A DNA stretch of 64,000 nt from Sarcophilus harrisii. Taxonomy: Eukaryota; Chordata; Mammalia; Dasyuromorphia; Dasyuridae. The notes beneath the pieces were generated by a model. It made no database searches and was not told the DNA's origin. It saw only the letters and a list, made by a program, of their open reading frames with translations. Location of the stretch: positions 5,143,275 through 5,207,274 of the forward strand of contig NC_045432.1 of NCBI RefSeq assembly GCF_902635505.1, given 5' to 3'. The translations under genes were made by a program, and so were the position numbers. This document shows, piece after piece, positions 1-12,585 of the stretch (position 1 is the first letter of the stretch; every line of letters starts with the position of its first letter).

Positions 1-845
1 GAGACCAAGAAATATCAAAAACAAATATAAAGAATAAAAAAAAACCCAACATGAAACATAAGAAAAATAACAGATCTGGGGAACAGAGCAAAAAGAGAAA
101 ATACAAGAATAATTGCACTACCTGAAAGTTGTGACCAAAAAAAGAACCTTGACACAATAATAACACAATAATACAAGAAAATTGTCCTGAAATACTAGAA
201 CAAGAGAGGAAAGTAGAAAGAGAAAAAATCCAACGATCATCATCTCAAAGAGATCCTTTGTGGAAAACATATAGGAAAATTTATTGCTAAATGTTGAAAT
301 CCCCAGACCAAAGAGAAACTGTTATAAGAAACAAAACAAACAAACAAAAAAAAAATCAAACATGCGGGAGCTCCAATTAGAATTATACAGGATTTATCAT
401 CAGCTACAATAAAAGACTGCAGGTCGTGGACAAAAATATTCTGTTCAGTGAAATTAAGTATAATGTTGAACGAAAAAAATGGACATTCAATGAACTCTCA
501 CATTTTCAGGATTTTGACTCAAACAAATCTGAACTCAATAGAGATTTAACATTTGCTCTTAAATGAGACCAGTTTCAAGCACCTCAGTGAGGACAAACTA
601 TGTTTTATATGTGTCAATGTAAAGTAAAAGTTTAAGATTGTCATTAGTAACTGGGTAGCCCACAAGAAAGACTGGGGTGGAACAAAGAATGTTGTGACTC
701 GAATAAGCAAAATTGTCTAAGAAAAGGTAAGCATCGTATTTATGCTATGTGAATAAGGTGTGAGAGCAAGAACAGATTACCTGGGGAAGGACGGCTGTTA
801 GTTCTGAAAACCTTCTCACATTGGGAATGGATTCAAGAGGGAACT

Positions 846-875
846 TGTGTGTGTGTGTGTGTGTGTGTGTGTGCA

Positions 876-907
<32 letters not shown>

Positions 908-924
908 CGTGTGTGTGCGTGTAC
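846..924. repeat. (TG)n microsatellite inside HAL1
   Basis: Nearly pure TG repeat of about 80 bases, at the same relative place as the TG tract of the 7.4-10 kb copy. Confidence 0.95.
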
Positions 925-1279
925 CAAAGAGGATATAGTACTTTACAAAATATAAAGAAACAAGGTGGGAGGGAATATAATAATGTGAGGTAGAGAGGGG
1001 TATGTAGAGTAACAGAAGTGAAACAAGGTGAGTAGATTAATCAAAAAAGGATAAAGAAGGAAGGAAAAGGTGGGGGTGGGAAATTAAGAAGGGATCCATG
1101 GCGGAAGTTAAGTAAGAGCAAGGCAAGTTAAGGAACTAAAGTAGAAGAGTTATCAGGGATAGGAAATGAGATATATACAAACACAATAACAATCATGAAA
1201 AGTAAAATTTAATAGAAAAAAAAGTAATCAAGAGAGAACTCTACATTATGTCAGCTATACTCATATTGTTTTAGATATA

Positions 1280-1284
<5 letters not shown>

Positions 1285-1312
<28 letters not shown>

Positions 1313-1432
1313 TTCATGGATGTAGGTTTATATTTGTGTGTGTAGATGTATGTATGTGTGTGTGTGTGTGTGTTTCATGGATGTAGGTTTATATTTGTGT
1401 GTGTAGATGTATGTATGTGTATAGGTGTGTGG
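1285..1432. repeat. TG-rich tract with internal duplication
   Basis: TG runs with a repeated block (TTTCATGGATGTAGGTTTATA occurs at about 1312 and 1373), so a segment of about 61 bases has been duplicated in tandem. Confidence 0.9.
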
Positions 1433-2658
1433 GCATGTATATATGTAGATAGATAAGAGATATAGATGTATACATAAATATATCTGTGCTTAACTAACCT
1501 GCTTGGGGAAGGTGTTGAAGGTGATAAAAGGGGAAAAAAAGGAATAAAAAGTGCACCACAAAGAAAAAAAGAAAACCTCCAAGGAAGCAAAGATAAACAG
1601 TCATGAACACAATGTCCTTTCTTATTACTTGTGTTTTCTTGAAATGGAAATTTATTGTTACACATTTTGAATCCTCCCTGATGTTCTGCTAAGCACATGG
1701 CAATGCTTTCTCCCCCTTTTTCTGTCTTTGTTTCTTTTCCTATGCAGTTATTTTCTTATTTTGAATATGTTTTAAATTAATACATTTTTAAAAAGAAACA
1801 AGTACTGGGATCTCTACTACTATTGGGGTTTCAACTACATCATTTCCAAAAGTTACCATACATCATACCCCTTCAAGACCCAAATTCATTTGGGACCAAG
1901 CGACAAAGGTCTTATCTTCCAGAAATTCTTTGGGCTCATAAGGGGTGGACGGTTGTCCCTGCCTAGTGGAGTCCAGATTGAGGAGGGGAGATGCCAAGGG
2001 GTACTGAGTCTCAGGAGTGAATAAAGGACGGTATTCATCCCCTTGAGCAAGTAGTTGGAGGAGCAGTTTTAGAGCCTAAAAGAGACAAAGCTCACAAGAA
2101 AATTAGATAGCAGTTGGTAAGGAAGCATGAGTAACAATACTCTTGTAGGTTGGAGGCTTCCCACCCCTAGGTTCAATGGTTACACACATAAATTTATTTA
2201 ATTATAGTTATTGATTAATCATAATAATTCAAATTTTAATCAAATTTAACTCATTTAGTTATTTAATTATTAATTGACTAAATTTCATTAAAATATTGAT
2301 AACAAAATCCATTATACTCAAAGACTTGGGAAAGTACTTAAGTACAGAACAGTACATATCAAATAAGATATTTATAAGAAAACATGTTTGTACCATTGGA
2401 TACACGGTACAAATGAATGTTATTTCCACACTAGTAAAAAACTTGAATAAAATTGACTTTTTAATTGATGTAACACAAAATATTCCATAAATTATATCCT
2501 CTTAAGAAAATTGATTGCACTAAAATTCTCTTCTTCACATCATACTAAAGACATTTCTAATTTAGTTTCAATAATCAGTAGAATAACAGATCCCACACAT
2601 AATTGCATCAATAGCCAATTATTCTTACATCATTTTGAAACATTTAAGGACCTTATTT

Positions 2659-2662
<4 letters not shown>

Positions 2663-2697
<35 letters not shown>

Positions 2698-2705
2698 ACA
2701 CACAG
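2663..2705. repeat. (CA)n microsatellite
   Basis: CA repeat of about 40 bases with one GA interruption, inside repeat copy A. Confidence 0.9.
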
Positions 2706-2807
2706 TAACAGGCAGGCGACTAAATCAAACGCTCATCTACCTAATTGTTTAGGATATAGTGTTGAGATAGTTTTGGATTGAAAACAGCAAGGTCCTACAT
2801 ACTTGCA

Positions 2808-3171
2808 TGTAGAAAACTCCCAGGAAGCTGGAGACTTTGGAAACTGGGACGTTCCCCTCCTCCTAAGCTTAATCAAGGGTGCATTTAAGCTTGAAATCAT
2901 GAGAAAACATAAGGTCCTGGCACAATTAGTGGGACATTGTGAACTTTACACAAGATTGAGGCTCCAGAAAATAACAACATGCTTCAGAGAATTAGATCAT
3001 AGAAAACAGAAACCAGGGTTGGTCACAGAACAGTACCTTTCATAATAACATATGGTTTTAAAATATATAAGCAGTATGATTTCTCTTAAACAGCTCTGTG
3101 GAATTATCGGCAACCCCATCTCATTTTCAACCACAACTAACCCATTTATTTGTATTGTGTTAGTCACAACA
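2808..3171 (+). mobile_element. Solo LTR, 6-bp-duplication ERV family (copy S1)
   Basis: A 364-base unit starting TGTAGA and ending CAACA, flanked by the direct repeat CTTGCA (2802-2807 and 3172-3177). It matches two other LTRs at 5901 and 26405. It carries a TATATAAG-type box near its middle. A 6-base target duplication is usual for class II (beta/ERVK-like) retroviruses. It stands alone without internal sequence, so it is a solo LTR fossil. The sister element at about 47160 shows the unoccupied site. Confidence 0.85.
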
Positions 3172-3360
3172 CTTGCATCGTGCTCGTGTCTTTCATTGAC
3201 CATTTGATCCGATTATAGAAATTGGCTCTAAGAGGGAAAAGGCAAGGACACGATTATAAAAGCAGCAAAACTAATACTTCAGGCTTATGTCTAAAAGCAC
3301 ATACCTGACAGGATAAAGTACCCTTAGCTCTGTTTGACTTCAGGTAAGAGTTCCAGTTAA

Positions 3361-3939
3361 TGGAAACTGAGAGGATGCCCATCAGTTGGAGAACGGCTGA
3401 ATAAATTGTGGTACATGAATGTTATGGAATATTATTGTTCTGTAAGAAACGGCCAGCAGGAGGATTTCAGAAAGGCCTGGAGGGACTTACCTGAACTGAT
3501 GCTGAGTGAAATGAGCAGGACCAGGAGATCATTATGTACTTCAACAATACTAGATGATGATCAATTCTGATGGACGTGGCTCTTCTCAACAATGAGATGA
3601 TTCAGGCCAGTTCCAATGACCTTGTGATGAAGGGAGCCATCTGTACCCAGAGAGAGGACCGTGGGAAATGAATGTGGGTCACACATAGCATTTTCACTGC
3701 TTGCTGTTTGCTTGCATTTTGTTTTTCTCAGTTTTTTCCTTTTTGATCTGATTTTTCTTGTGCATTTCTGTAGAAATATGTATAGAAGAATGGCACATGT
3801 TTAACAAATCTTGGATTTCTTGCCATCTAAGGGAGGGTGTGGAGGGAAGGACGGGAAATTTTGAAACATTGGCAAGGGTCAATGTTGAAAAATTATCCAT
3901 GCATGTGTTTTGAAAATAAAAAGCTTTAATTTTAAAAAG
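3361..3939 (+). mobile_element. L1 3' end, 5'-truncated
   Basis: Carries the end of ORF2 (GGATGCCCATCAGTTGGAGA onward), the 3' UTR and a final AATAAAAAGCTTTAATTTT tail. It is flanked by GTTCCAG at 3350-3356 and 3940-3946, a short target-site duplication. It lies inside repeat copy A. Confidence 0.85.
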
Positions 3940-4036
3940 TTCCAGCTAACAACCAATCATGCAGTAATAATTGCAACTCATCGTCAGATTCAGGAATAAT
4001 CAGGGGGAAAATATTCTTTTTCAAAAAACATAGTTG

Positions 4037-5520
4037 TTATCTCCCAAAGTTCTTTCTCTGGGTATCGCTAGTTCAGTTCATTACTGCTCCATTGGAAATG
4101 ATTTGGTTGATCTCGTTGCTGAGGATGGCCAGGTCCATCAGAACTGGTCATCATATAGTATGGTTGTTGAAGTATATAATGATCTCCTGGTCCTGCTCAT
4201 TTCACTCAGCATCAGTTCGTGTAAGTCTCTCCAGGCCTTTCTGAAATCATCCTGTTGGTCATTTCTTACAGAACAGTAATATTCCATAATTTTCATATAC
4301 CACAATTTATTCAGCCATTCTCCAACTGATGGACATCCATTCAGTTTCCAGTTTCAAGCCACTACAAAAAGGGCTGCCACAAACATTCGTGCACATACAG
4401 GTCCCTTTCCCTTCTTTATAATCTCTTTGGGATATAAGCCCAGTAGTAACACTGCTGGATCAAAGGGTATGCACAGTTTGATAACTTTTTGAGCATAGCT
4501 CCAAACTACTCTCCAAAATGGTTGGATTCGTTCACAACTCCACCAACAATGCATCAATGTCCCAGTTTTCCCTCATCCCCTCCAACAATCATCATTATTT
4601 TTTCCTGTCATCTTAGCCAATCTGAAAGGTGTGTAGTGGTATCTTAGAGTTGTCTTAATTTGCATTTCTCTGATTAGTAATGACTTGGAGCATCTTTTCA
4701 TATGACTAGAAATAGTTTCAATTTCTTCATCTGAGAATTGTCTGTTCATATCCTTTGACCATTTTTCAATTGGAGAATGGCTTGATTTTTTATAAATTAG
4801 AGTTAATTCTCTATATATTTTGGAAATGAGGCCTTTATCAGAACCTTTGACTGTAAAAATATTTTCCCAATTTATTGCTTCCCTTCTAATCTTGTCTGCA
4901 TTAGTTTTGTTTGTACAAAAACTTTTCAGTTTGGTATAATCGAAATTTTCTATTTTGTGATCAGTAATGATCTCTAGTTCTGCTTTGGTCATAAAGTCCT
5001 TCCCCTTCCACAGGTCTGAGAGGTAAACTATCCTGTGTTCCTCTAATTTATTAATAATTTTATTCTTTATGCTTAGGTCATGAACCCATTTTGACCTTAT
5101 CTTGGTGTACGGTGTTAAGTGTGGATCAATGCCTAGTTTCTGCCATATTAGTTTCCAATTTTCCCAGCAATTTTTATCAAACAGTAATCCCTATATTTAT
5201 GCCCTAATCCCTATATTTATCCCAATCCCTATATTTATGCCCACCTGCATTTTTGATTTCCTTCACAAGCTAATTGTACAATATTTCAGAGTCTGATTCT
5301 TTTTATACAGCAAAATAATGTTTTGGTCATGTGTACTTATTATGTATCTAATTTATATTTTAATGTATTTAACATCTACTGGTCATCCTGCCATCTAGGG
5401 GAGGGGATGGGGGGTAAGAGGTGAAAAATTGGAACAAGAGGTTTAGCAATTGTTAACGCTGTAAAGTTACCCATGCATATATCCTGTAAATAAAAGGCTA
5501 TTAAATAAATAAATTAAAAA
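4037..5520. mobile_element. L1 insertion with 5' inversion (twin priming)
   Basis: From 4037 to about 5185 the L1 reads on the - strand (ORF2 C-terminal region, e.g. residues MTKAELEIITDHKIENFDYT at the 4990 end). From about 5290 to 5520 the L1 3' UTR with poly(A) reads on the + strand. The whole is flanked by AAAACATAGTTG (4025-4036 and 5521-5532). One pair of duplications around two opposite L1 pieces is the mark of a single twin-primed insertion. A short AATCCCTATATTTATG-type repeat (about 5187-5240) lies near the junction. Confidence 0.85.
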
Positions 5521-5900
5521 AAAACATAGTTGGGAAACTGAGCCAGAAACCACTTTAAGCTAAGCCAAGGTTAGGAGGACCGCTTTTGTCCAGATACAGA
5601 CCTCCATCTGTAACAGTTCAGGATCACATCCCCTGAGTAGCTTTATGGCATGCCTCTCAAATGGTAGATTGCTGACTTAATGATCCACCAGACAATCATA
5701 TCTGAATTCAAAACTCTAAATACTATCAGTTACAGTGTCAGGAGATTTTATCTCAAATATGGCTAAATACAATTATTTTTACTCTCGTGAAGTTGCAATA
5801 AGCAACAAATGTTTACCAGGATTCACACACATAAGAGATTTCACTTAACATCTTTCACTTGTTTTTCTTTTCTTCTTCTCAAATTTAAACTCATCCTAGT

Positions 5901-6263
5901 TGTAGAGAACTCCCAGGAAGCTAGAGACTTTGGTAACTGGGATGTTCCCCTCCTCCTAAGATGGATGAAAGATACATTTAAGCTTGCAATCATGAGAAAA
6001 CATAAGGTTTGGGTACATTTACTGGGACATTGTGAACTTTAAATAAGATTGAGTCCCTACAAACTAACAAGATGCTTCAGAAAATCAGATCATAGAAAAC
6101 AGAAACCAGGGTTGGTCACAGAACAATGTTTTTTCATAGTAATATATTGTTTTAAGACATAAGCAACATGATTTCTCATTAAATGGCTCTGCTGAATTAT
6201 CAGCAACCCTGTCTCCTTATTTTCAACCGCCACTTGTCAATTTGTGTTGTGCTGGCCACAACA
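5901..6263 (+). mobile_element. Solo LTR, 6-bp-duplication ERV family (copy S2)
   Basis: A 363-base unit, TGTAGAGAAC to CCACAACA, flanked by the perfect direct repeat CCTAGT (5895-5900 and 6264-6269). Same family as the LTRs at 2808 and 26405. The matching region of copy B near 48050 runs from CTCATCCTGG straight into GTAAAGATC, so the site there is empty. Confidence 0.88.
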
Positions 6264-7758
6264 CCTAGTGTAAAAACCAACCATGAGAAATCACTTCTAA
6301 ATAATAAACAAACCTAAATTCTCAATAAACCCATTTGTTGTCGGAAACTATATAACCCAAACAAGGTCTTTTCACACAGTTGATGACCTTGAGAAGAAGG
6401 ATAATGAAGAGGCTGAAGATGACGACAAGGACAAAAGAGAATATGAGGAGGGGGAAGAATTGATAACTTTTGTTAGACATTTATGTAGGGTCCCACTGCC
6501 TCTAAAGTGCATCACTAAAATTTGCAAATGTAACCCCTGTCCCCAAATAGGATGGTGGTGAATACTCTGCCCTTTGTAAGGAGCAGGATGGAGAGGGTGA
6601 AAGTCAAAAGCTTCAGTTTAGGGCCTGTCCCTTTTAGGGAACTCTTCCATGCCAGACTCCTCAAGCTTTGGGTCGAGTCACTTCAGGTTCTTCTGGCTTC
6701 CCACAAAGGCAACTTCCCTTCAGTTTGCTGAAAGGAGAGTAAGACTCTGGAAAGACTTGCCGGGAACCAGGGTCTCCGTCCCGTCCCATTCCCAGCCTGC
6801 TACACTAGAGCTGTGGGGAGTGTCCTCTCGGCTGCGATCCGGGACCTTCTGGCTTGGTTGGGCTGAGTTACCTCGCTCCCAATGGGAGCTCCTTCGTGTC
6901 CATTATACGTCCTCTGTCTGCCTTTTCTAATTTCTGCTTTGCTGGGCTTTGGATAAAGGGGTTTCCTTGTTCCTCATGAAGTGTGCCCCTCGAGGAGTTC
7001 CGCGGGAACGGGATCAAGCCTTGGATGTAGCCCTTGGGGTTCCCTTTTCCCCCACAAGTGTCAGAGGGACCAGAAGCACGAGGGAGCTCAGCCCTGTCCT
7101 CTAGATGCAGACTATGGAAAGGGGGACAGAGATGCTTCCAGCTTCTGCCAGTAGAACGGAGTAGCCTCTGGCTTCCACCTCCTGCTTTCCCTTCCGGCAG
7201 GAATGAAAGTCTCCCTTGGGGAAGGGTGGAGGCAGAAGAGGCTGGATGTGTTTATTCTGCCTCCCTCCAAGCCACACTCAATGACAGCTCTTGCCATAAG
7301 AAGGCCTCTCTACACATGTGGGACCCATTCTCTCCGCACAGGGGTCTTTCTCTACACGACAACACTATCTATAGGAATATAATTTCTTGTCACTTATTTT
7401 TGCAAGTTATCATGACTTTGGGGGGCCTAGTCATTTTTCTTGTTGTAATTTTATTTTATCAAAAAAACACAATAGAGAAGTAAAACAAACCAAAAGAGAA
7501 CATTGTCACGACCCAACAGAACATCAGGGAGGATTCAAATTGTAACAAAAATTTCTGGTTCAAGAAAGGATAGTAGAAGAAATTATATTCTTGAATATCT
7601 ATCTTTTCTTTGTTTCCGTGTAAATTATTCTTTTGTTCTCTTCTGTGCACTTTTTTTACTTTATTCTTTTTTTCCTCTTTCATTCTCCCCTCACTTCCCC
7701 CAAGCAGGCTATAGTTAAAGATGGAGATACATAGATAAACAGACAGACACATACACCC

Positions 7759-7761
<3 letters not shown>

Positions 7762-7797
<36 letters not shown>

Positions 7798-7870
7798 TCA
7801 CACCCACTCACATACATATACATATATCTATATACATACATACATACAGCAACATGCATACATATCCACA
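7762..7870. repeat. (TA)n and TACA-rich tract in HAL1
   Basis: Pure TA run at about 7762-7792 followed by ATACATAC-type repeats. Confidence 0.9.
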
Positions 7871-8265
7871 TATACTCAGACACATATACATACATGTGCA
7901 TTTACTCATATGTAAACATTCATCTAAAACAATATGACTATGGCTGGCACATAATGTAGATTTCTCTCTTGAGTGACTCTTTAAGTTTGACTTTGTCTAG
8001 GATAGATGATTACTAGCCATATTTTTTTCTAATAAATTTTACTCCTGATCCTTGTAGTGTTTGTGTATATTTGTGTCTATCTCTTCTTTCCTGTCTCTGC
8101 TGATTCTTCTGCTTTAATTCCCATCCTTAACTTGTCTTACTATTACTAACCTCCCCCCTTCCCAAGGATCCCTTCCTTGTCTCCCTCACCCTTTGTTTCC
8201 CCACCTACCCATCCCTCCCTCCTTATTTCTTTATAAATTTTGGAGGGTGTCTATACCCTTCATAG

Positions 8266-8266
8266 C

Positions 8267-8292
<26 letters not shown>
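8266..8292. repeat. (GT)n microsatellite in HAL1
   Basis: Pure GT run of about 26 bases. Confidence 0.9.
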
Positions 8293-8297
<5 letters not shown>

Positions 8298-10086
8298 TGC
8301 CTACTTAGCCCAATCACAACTTGAGTTGGTTTTCAAAACTAACTTTCCTCTGCCCTCTAATGCTTCTGTGTCTATTCTTCCTCTGCACCTCATTTGTATA
8401 ACACAATTACTATTTTGACTTTTTCCTAGATGGTTTTGTTTTTTAGAGTCAGATCACACTCAACTCGGCCCCATTCTTTCTTTTGAGCTACCCAATTGCT
8501 GATGTCAACCTTAGACATATAGTATACATTTCCATGTGAAAACATAATTTGTCCATGTTAATTTCCTTGAAATTGATCTTTGACATTGGCTCCTACGGAT
8601 CAAGTTTTCTACTGAGTTCAGGTTTGGTTGAAAGTCCTGAAAATCTGCAAGTTCATTGAATGTCGATTTTTTTCCAATCGATATTATGGATAATTTTGCT
8701 GGATGTGATATTTTTGGCCTCAGGCCTAGTTCTTTTGAGTGCCACTATATATGATTCCAAGACCTGTGGTCTTTTATTGTGGATATTGATAATTCCTGTA
8801 CAATTCTAATAGCAGCTGCAGTGTATTTGAATTTTATTTTTGTTGTTTCTGGCAAATTTTTCTCTTTGATCTGGGCATTTTAAAATATGGCAGTAAGATT
8901 CCTATGTGTTTTCCATAAAGAATCTCTTTGAGAAGGTGATCTGTGGATTTTTTTTTCTATTTCTATTTTCTCTCATGTTCTATTACTCCAGGATAATTTT
9001 CCTAGATTATTTCTTGCATTATTGTGTCAAAATTTTGGTTTTGGTTATAGCTTTAAGGTAGTACAATTATTCTTATAGTTACTCTTCTCGATCTGTTCTC
9101 TAGATCTGTTGTTTTTCTTATAAGATGTTTCACATTCTGGTTTATTTTTTCATTCATTACATTCAATTTTGTTCTTGATCTTTTATAGCTTCACTGGCTT
9201 CCCCTTGCCCAATTCTAATTTTCAAAGTTATTTTCATCTTTAACATTATATGTCCTTTTCTAGTTGGATAATTTTTTTTTTCAAAATCTTCTTGGGTTTT
9301 TTGAATTTTTTTTTAGTTTTTCCTTAATATTCACTCATTGGATTTTTAAATTCTTTGTTGAATTCTTCTATAAATTCTTTCTGAGCAGAGAACCATTTAA
9401 CATTACCAAGTAGAAGCTTTTTTTTTACTTCATTGTCCTCCTCTGAAGATGTCTTCCCTATTCCCATAATAGGTTTCTACCATGGAATTCTTTCTTCTTT
9501 GCCCATTCATTTTTTTTAAATGAGAAGTATTAGTGTAAGTGCCTCCAATCACGGGGTAAAGGAATGATGCCTCTCTCCCTGACCTGGAACCCCAAACCAA
9601 GAGCTCCCCTCTCCTGCAAGTGGATCCCCCCTGTCCCCTCTGCCTCTGCACTCCCGGTGTGCTGCCCAGGATTGTGTCTCTGCAATGTTCTTAATCAGCC
9701 AAGGTTCCCTCAGTCTTCCCACTCAGCGCCCAGATTCTGCAGGTAGTCTAGGAGGTGAAAATTTCTGTGGTTCCCGTTGAGGCTCCCGCCAAACTCAACT
9801 AGCCCGAAAGACCCCACTGGGTGTTTCTGTGAAGCTACCCAGAACTATTTGCACTTCACACAGGTCAATCCCCAGCCTGCATTCTTTCTTTGGGTCTTCT
9901 CAGATTGTACCTGAAGGACCCCTGTTTTGCCCCAAATCTGCTTGATTTTTCACCAGTCTATGTTCTCCCTGAGGCAGAAATTTGTTCCATTTGTGGGGAA
10001 AATCTGTAAAGCTTGAAATTTACTGACCTATTCCACCATCTTCCCAGAATCCTGACCCCTATTTGTTTTTCTAAAAGTTGGGACAA

Positions 10087-11290
10087 ACAAAATTAATGTA
10101 GATAAGATTAGAAGTGAAGCAATAAATTGGGAAAACATTTTTACATTTAAGGGTTTGGATAAAAAAGCTTCATTTATAAAATATATAGAGAATTGAGTAA
10201 AATTTATAAGAATTCAAGCCATTCTCCATTTGATAAATGATCAAAGGAAATGAACAGGCAATTTTCAGATGAAGAAATGGAAACTATTTCTAGTCATATG
10301 AAAAGATGCTCTAAAGCACTATTGATCCAAGAAATGCAAATTAAGACAACTCTGAGACACCACTACACACCTGTCAGACTGGCTAGAATGACAGGAAAAG
10401 ATAATGACAAATGTTGCAAGGGATGTGGGAAAACTGGGACACTAATATATTGTTGGTGGAACTGTGAATACATCCAGCCATTCTGGAGAGCAGTTTGGAA
10501 CTATGCCCAAAAAGTTATCAAACTGTGTATACCCTTTGACCCAGCAGTGTTACTACTGGGCTTATATCCCAAAGAGAGATTAAAGAAGGGAAAAGGACCT
10601 GTATGTGCACGAATGTTTGTGGCAGCCCTCTTTGTAGTGGCCAGAAACTGGAAACTGAGTGGATGCCCATCAGTTGGAGAATGGCTGAATAAATTGTGGT
10701 ATGAGGATATTATGGAATATTATTGTTCTGTAAGAAATGACCAGCAGGATGAATACAGAGAGACTTGGAGAGACTTACACGAACTGATGCTGAGTGAAAT
10801 GAGCAGAACCAGGAGATCATTATACACGTCAACAACAATACTATATGAGGATATATTCTGATGGACGTAACTCTTTCCAACAATGAGATGATTCAGATTC
10901 AGTTCCAATCATCTTGTGATGAAGAGAGCTATCTACACCCAGAGAGAGAACTGGCAGAACTGAATGTGATTCACAACAATGCATTTTTACTTTTTCTGTT
11001 GTTGTTTGCTTGCATTTTGTTTTCTTTCTCAGTTTTTTTTCTTCTTGATCTGTTTTTCTTATGCAGCAAGATAATTGTATTAATATGCATATATGTATAT
11101 ATAGAATTCAACTATTTTAATATATTTAACATGTATTAGAATACTTGCCATCTAAGGGAAGAGAGGAGGGGAAGGAGGGAAAAATTTGGAACAGAAGGTT
11201 TTGCAAGAGTCAATGTTGAAAAATTACCCATGTATATGTTTTGTAAATAAAAAGCTTTAATAAAAATTTTTAAATAAATAAAATAAAAAT
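10087..11290 (+). mobile_element. L1, 5'-truncated, with perfect target-site duplication
   Basis: Flanked by AAAAGTTGGGACAA (10073-10086 and 11291-11304), 14 of 14 bases. Holds the ORF2 C-terminal domain, a 3' UTR and an A-rich tail with AATAAA. The perfect duplication marks this as one of the younger insertions in the window. Confidence 0.9.
10250..10861 (+). pseudogene. L1 ORF2 C-terminal fragment, 203 codons open
   Basis: This is the C-terminal part of L1 ORF2p, downstream of reverse transcriptase. It shows the L1 hallmarks IREMQIKTT-like (IQEMQIKTTLRHH), TPVRLARM, IPFDPAVLLLGLYPKE and MFVAALFV. The L1 zinc-knuckle C-x3-C-x7-H-x4-C is present except that His is Tyr (CKGCGKTGTLIYCWWNC region). 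The endonuclease and reverse-transcriptase domains are absent, so no functional enzyme can be made. The first Met is internal to ORF2. Confidence 0.85.
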
Positions 11291-11419
11291 AAAAGTTGGG
11301 ACAATCTTCTTTCTGTCCTGGGCTTATTCAGAGTATTTTATTTTCTTAGGAACAGCCTGTTGTGGTGTTTACAAAATATTTTCCACATTTATTATTTATT
11401 TATTTACTTATTAGCATTC

Positions 11420-12529
11420 TTTTTTTTTTAATTTTGAGTTCCAAATTCCCCCCCCCCCACTACCTCCTGCCTCATCCACTGAGAAGGCAAGCAATATGAT
11501 ATCTATCGTACATGTGAAATCATGCAAAACATTTCCATATTAGCCATATCTTTAAAAAACAATAAAAATAAAGAAAGTGAGAAAATTACACTTCAATTTT
11601 CACTCAGAGTTCATGAGTTCTCTCTCTGGAAGTGAAAAGCATGTTTTTTTTTTTTTATCATATGTCCTTTGGAACTGTCTTGATCATTGCATTTGTAAGA
11701 ACAGTCAAGTCTTTCCCAGTTGATCATCATTCCAAAATTGTTGTTACTGTGTACAACGATCTCCTATTTCTTCTCACTTCATTTTGTATCAGTTCACATA
11801 GAGCTTATCATGTGTTTCGGAAACCCCACCTTACTCTGTCATTTCCCACATTTCCCACTCCATCATAATCATATGCCACAATTTATTCAGCCATTCCCCA
11901 GTTGATGAACATTCCCTTAATTTCCAGGAAGAGCTGCTATAAATATTTTAAAATACAAATAAGTGCTTTTCCTTTTTCTTTGATCCCTTTAGCAATATAG
12001 ACCCTGTAGTGCTATCGCTAAATTCAAAGGATACACACAATTTTATAGCCCTTTGAGGATAATTCCAAATTGTTCTCCAGAACGGTGGGACCAGTTCACT
12101 ATTGTGAATCTATTATTTTTATTGTGTACCAATTAGTGGACCCATTTCCCCCCCATCCTCTCCAGCATTTGTCATTTCTAATAAGTCTTAGGTGGTATCT
12201 CAGAGTTGTTTTAATTTTCCTTTTTCTAATCAATAGTGATTTAGAGCATTTTTTCTTGAGTATAAGTAGCTTTAATTTCTTCTGAAACTTTCCTTTGACC
12301 ATTTATCAATTGGAAAATGGTTCTTGTTTTTATAGATTTGACTTCCATATTCAGTATTTATTTGGGAAATGAAGCCTTTTATCGGAGAAACTTGCTGTAT
12401 AAATTTTTTATATTACTTCATTGTTTATGGTACCTTTTTAGCAAAATTTATCTAATTTTTATCTAATTATCCCTTGTAATTAAGTCTACTTTGTTTTTGT
12501 TTTGTCTGAGATCATGATTGCTGCTCCTG

Positions 12530-12585
<56 letters not shown>

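Larger units (their letters stand above)
1..1795 (+). mobile_element. HAL1-type (half-L1) LINE copy, 5' end cut by the window
   Basis: The sequence aligns by eye over most of its length with the - strand copy at 7.4-10.06 kb: shared blocks include AATCCAACGATCATC-like and TGGACATTCAATGAACT-like segments, the TG-repeat 3' region, and the end near GAATCCTCCCTGATGTTCTG. It contains a decayed ORF1-like region and no ORF2-like sequence, which fits HAL1, the L1-derived family that keeps only ORF1. It ends in TTTTTAAAAAG near 1795. Confidence 0.65.
2100..7365. repeat. Old unclassified interspersed repeat, copy A, heavily interrupted
   Basis: Parts at about 2700-2807, 3172-3360, 3940-4036, 5533-5900 and 6264-6480 align in the same order with 46980-48250 (copy B). 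The end piece at about 6600-7365 aligns with 22700-23515 (copy 3), including GACAGCTCTTGCCAT-like and CACATGTGGGACCCA blocks. Insertions interrupting it are listed separately. AATAAA-type signals read on the - strand in sister copies hint at a - strand retroelement, possibly LTR-class, but I cannot name the family. It is broken and old. The left limit is uncertain. Confidence 0.5.
7380..10062 (-). mobile_element. HAL1-type (half-L1) LINE, apparently near full length
   Basis: The 5' end lies near 10062: on the - strand it opens GGGGTCAGGATTCTGGGAAG followed by ATGGTGG, the kind of 5' end seen in L1 and HAL1. An ORF1-like region follows (about 9650-8300, fragmented), then a TG/TA microsatellite-bearing 3' part. 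The 3' end near 7380-7500 matches the end of the copy at 1-1795. No ORF2-like sequence is present. It sits against an L1 whose duplication begins at 10073. Confidence 0.7.

Noticed and set aside
6649-7483. Open frames of 93 and 149 codons
   Set aside because: They fall in repeat copy A, whose sister at 22.7-23.5 kb does not keep the same frames.
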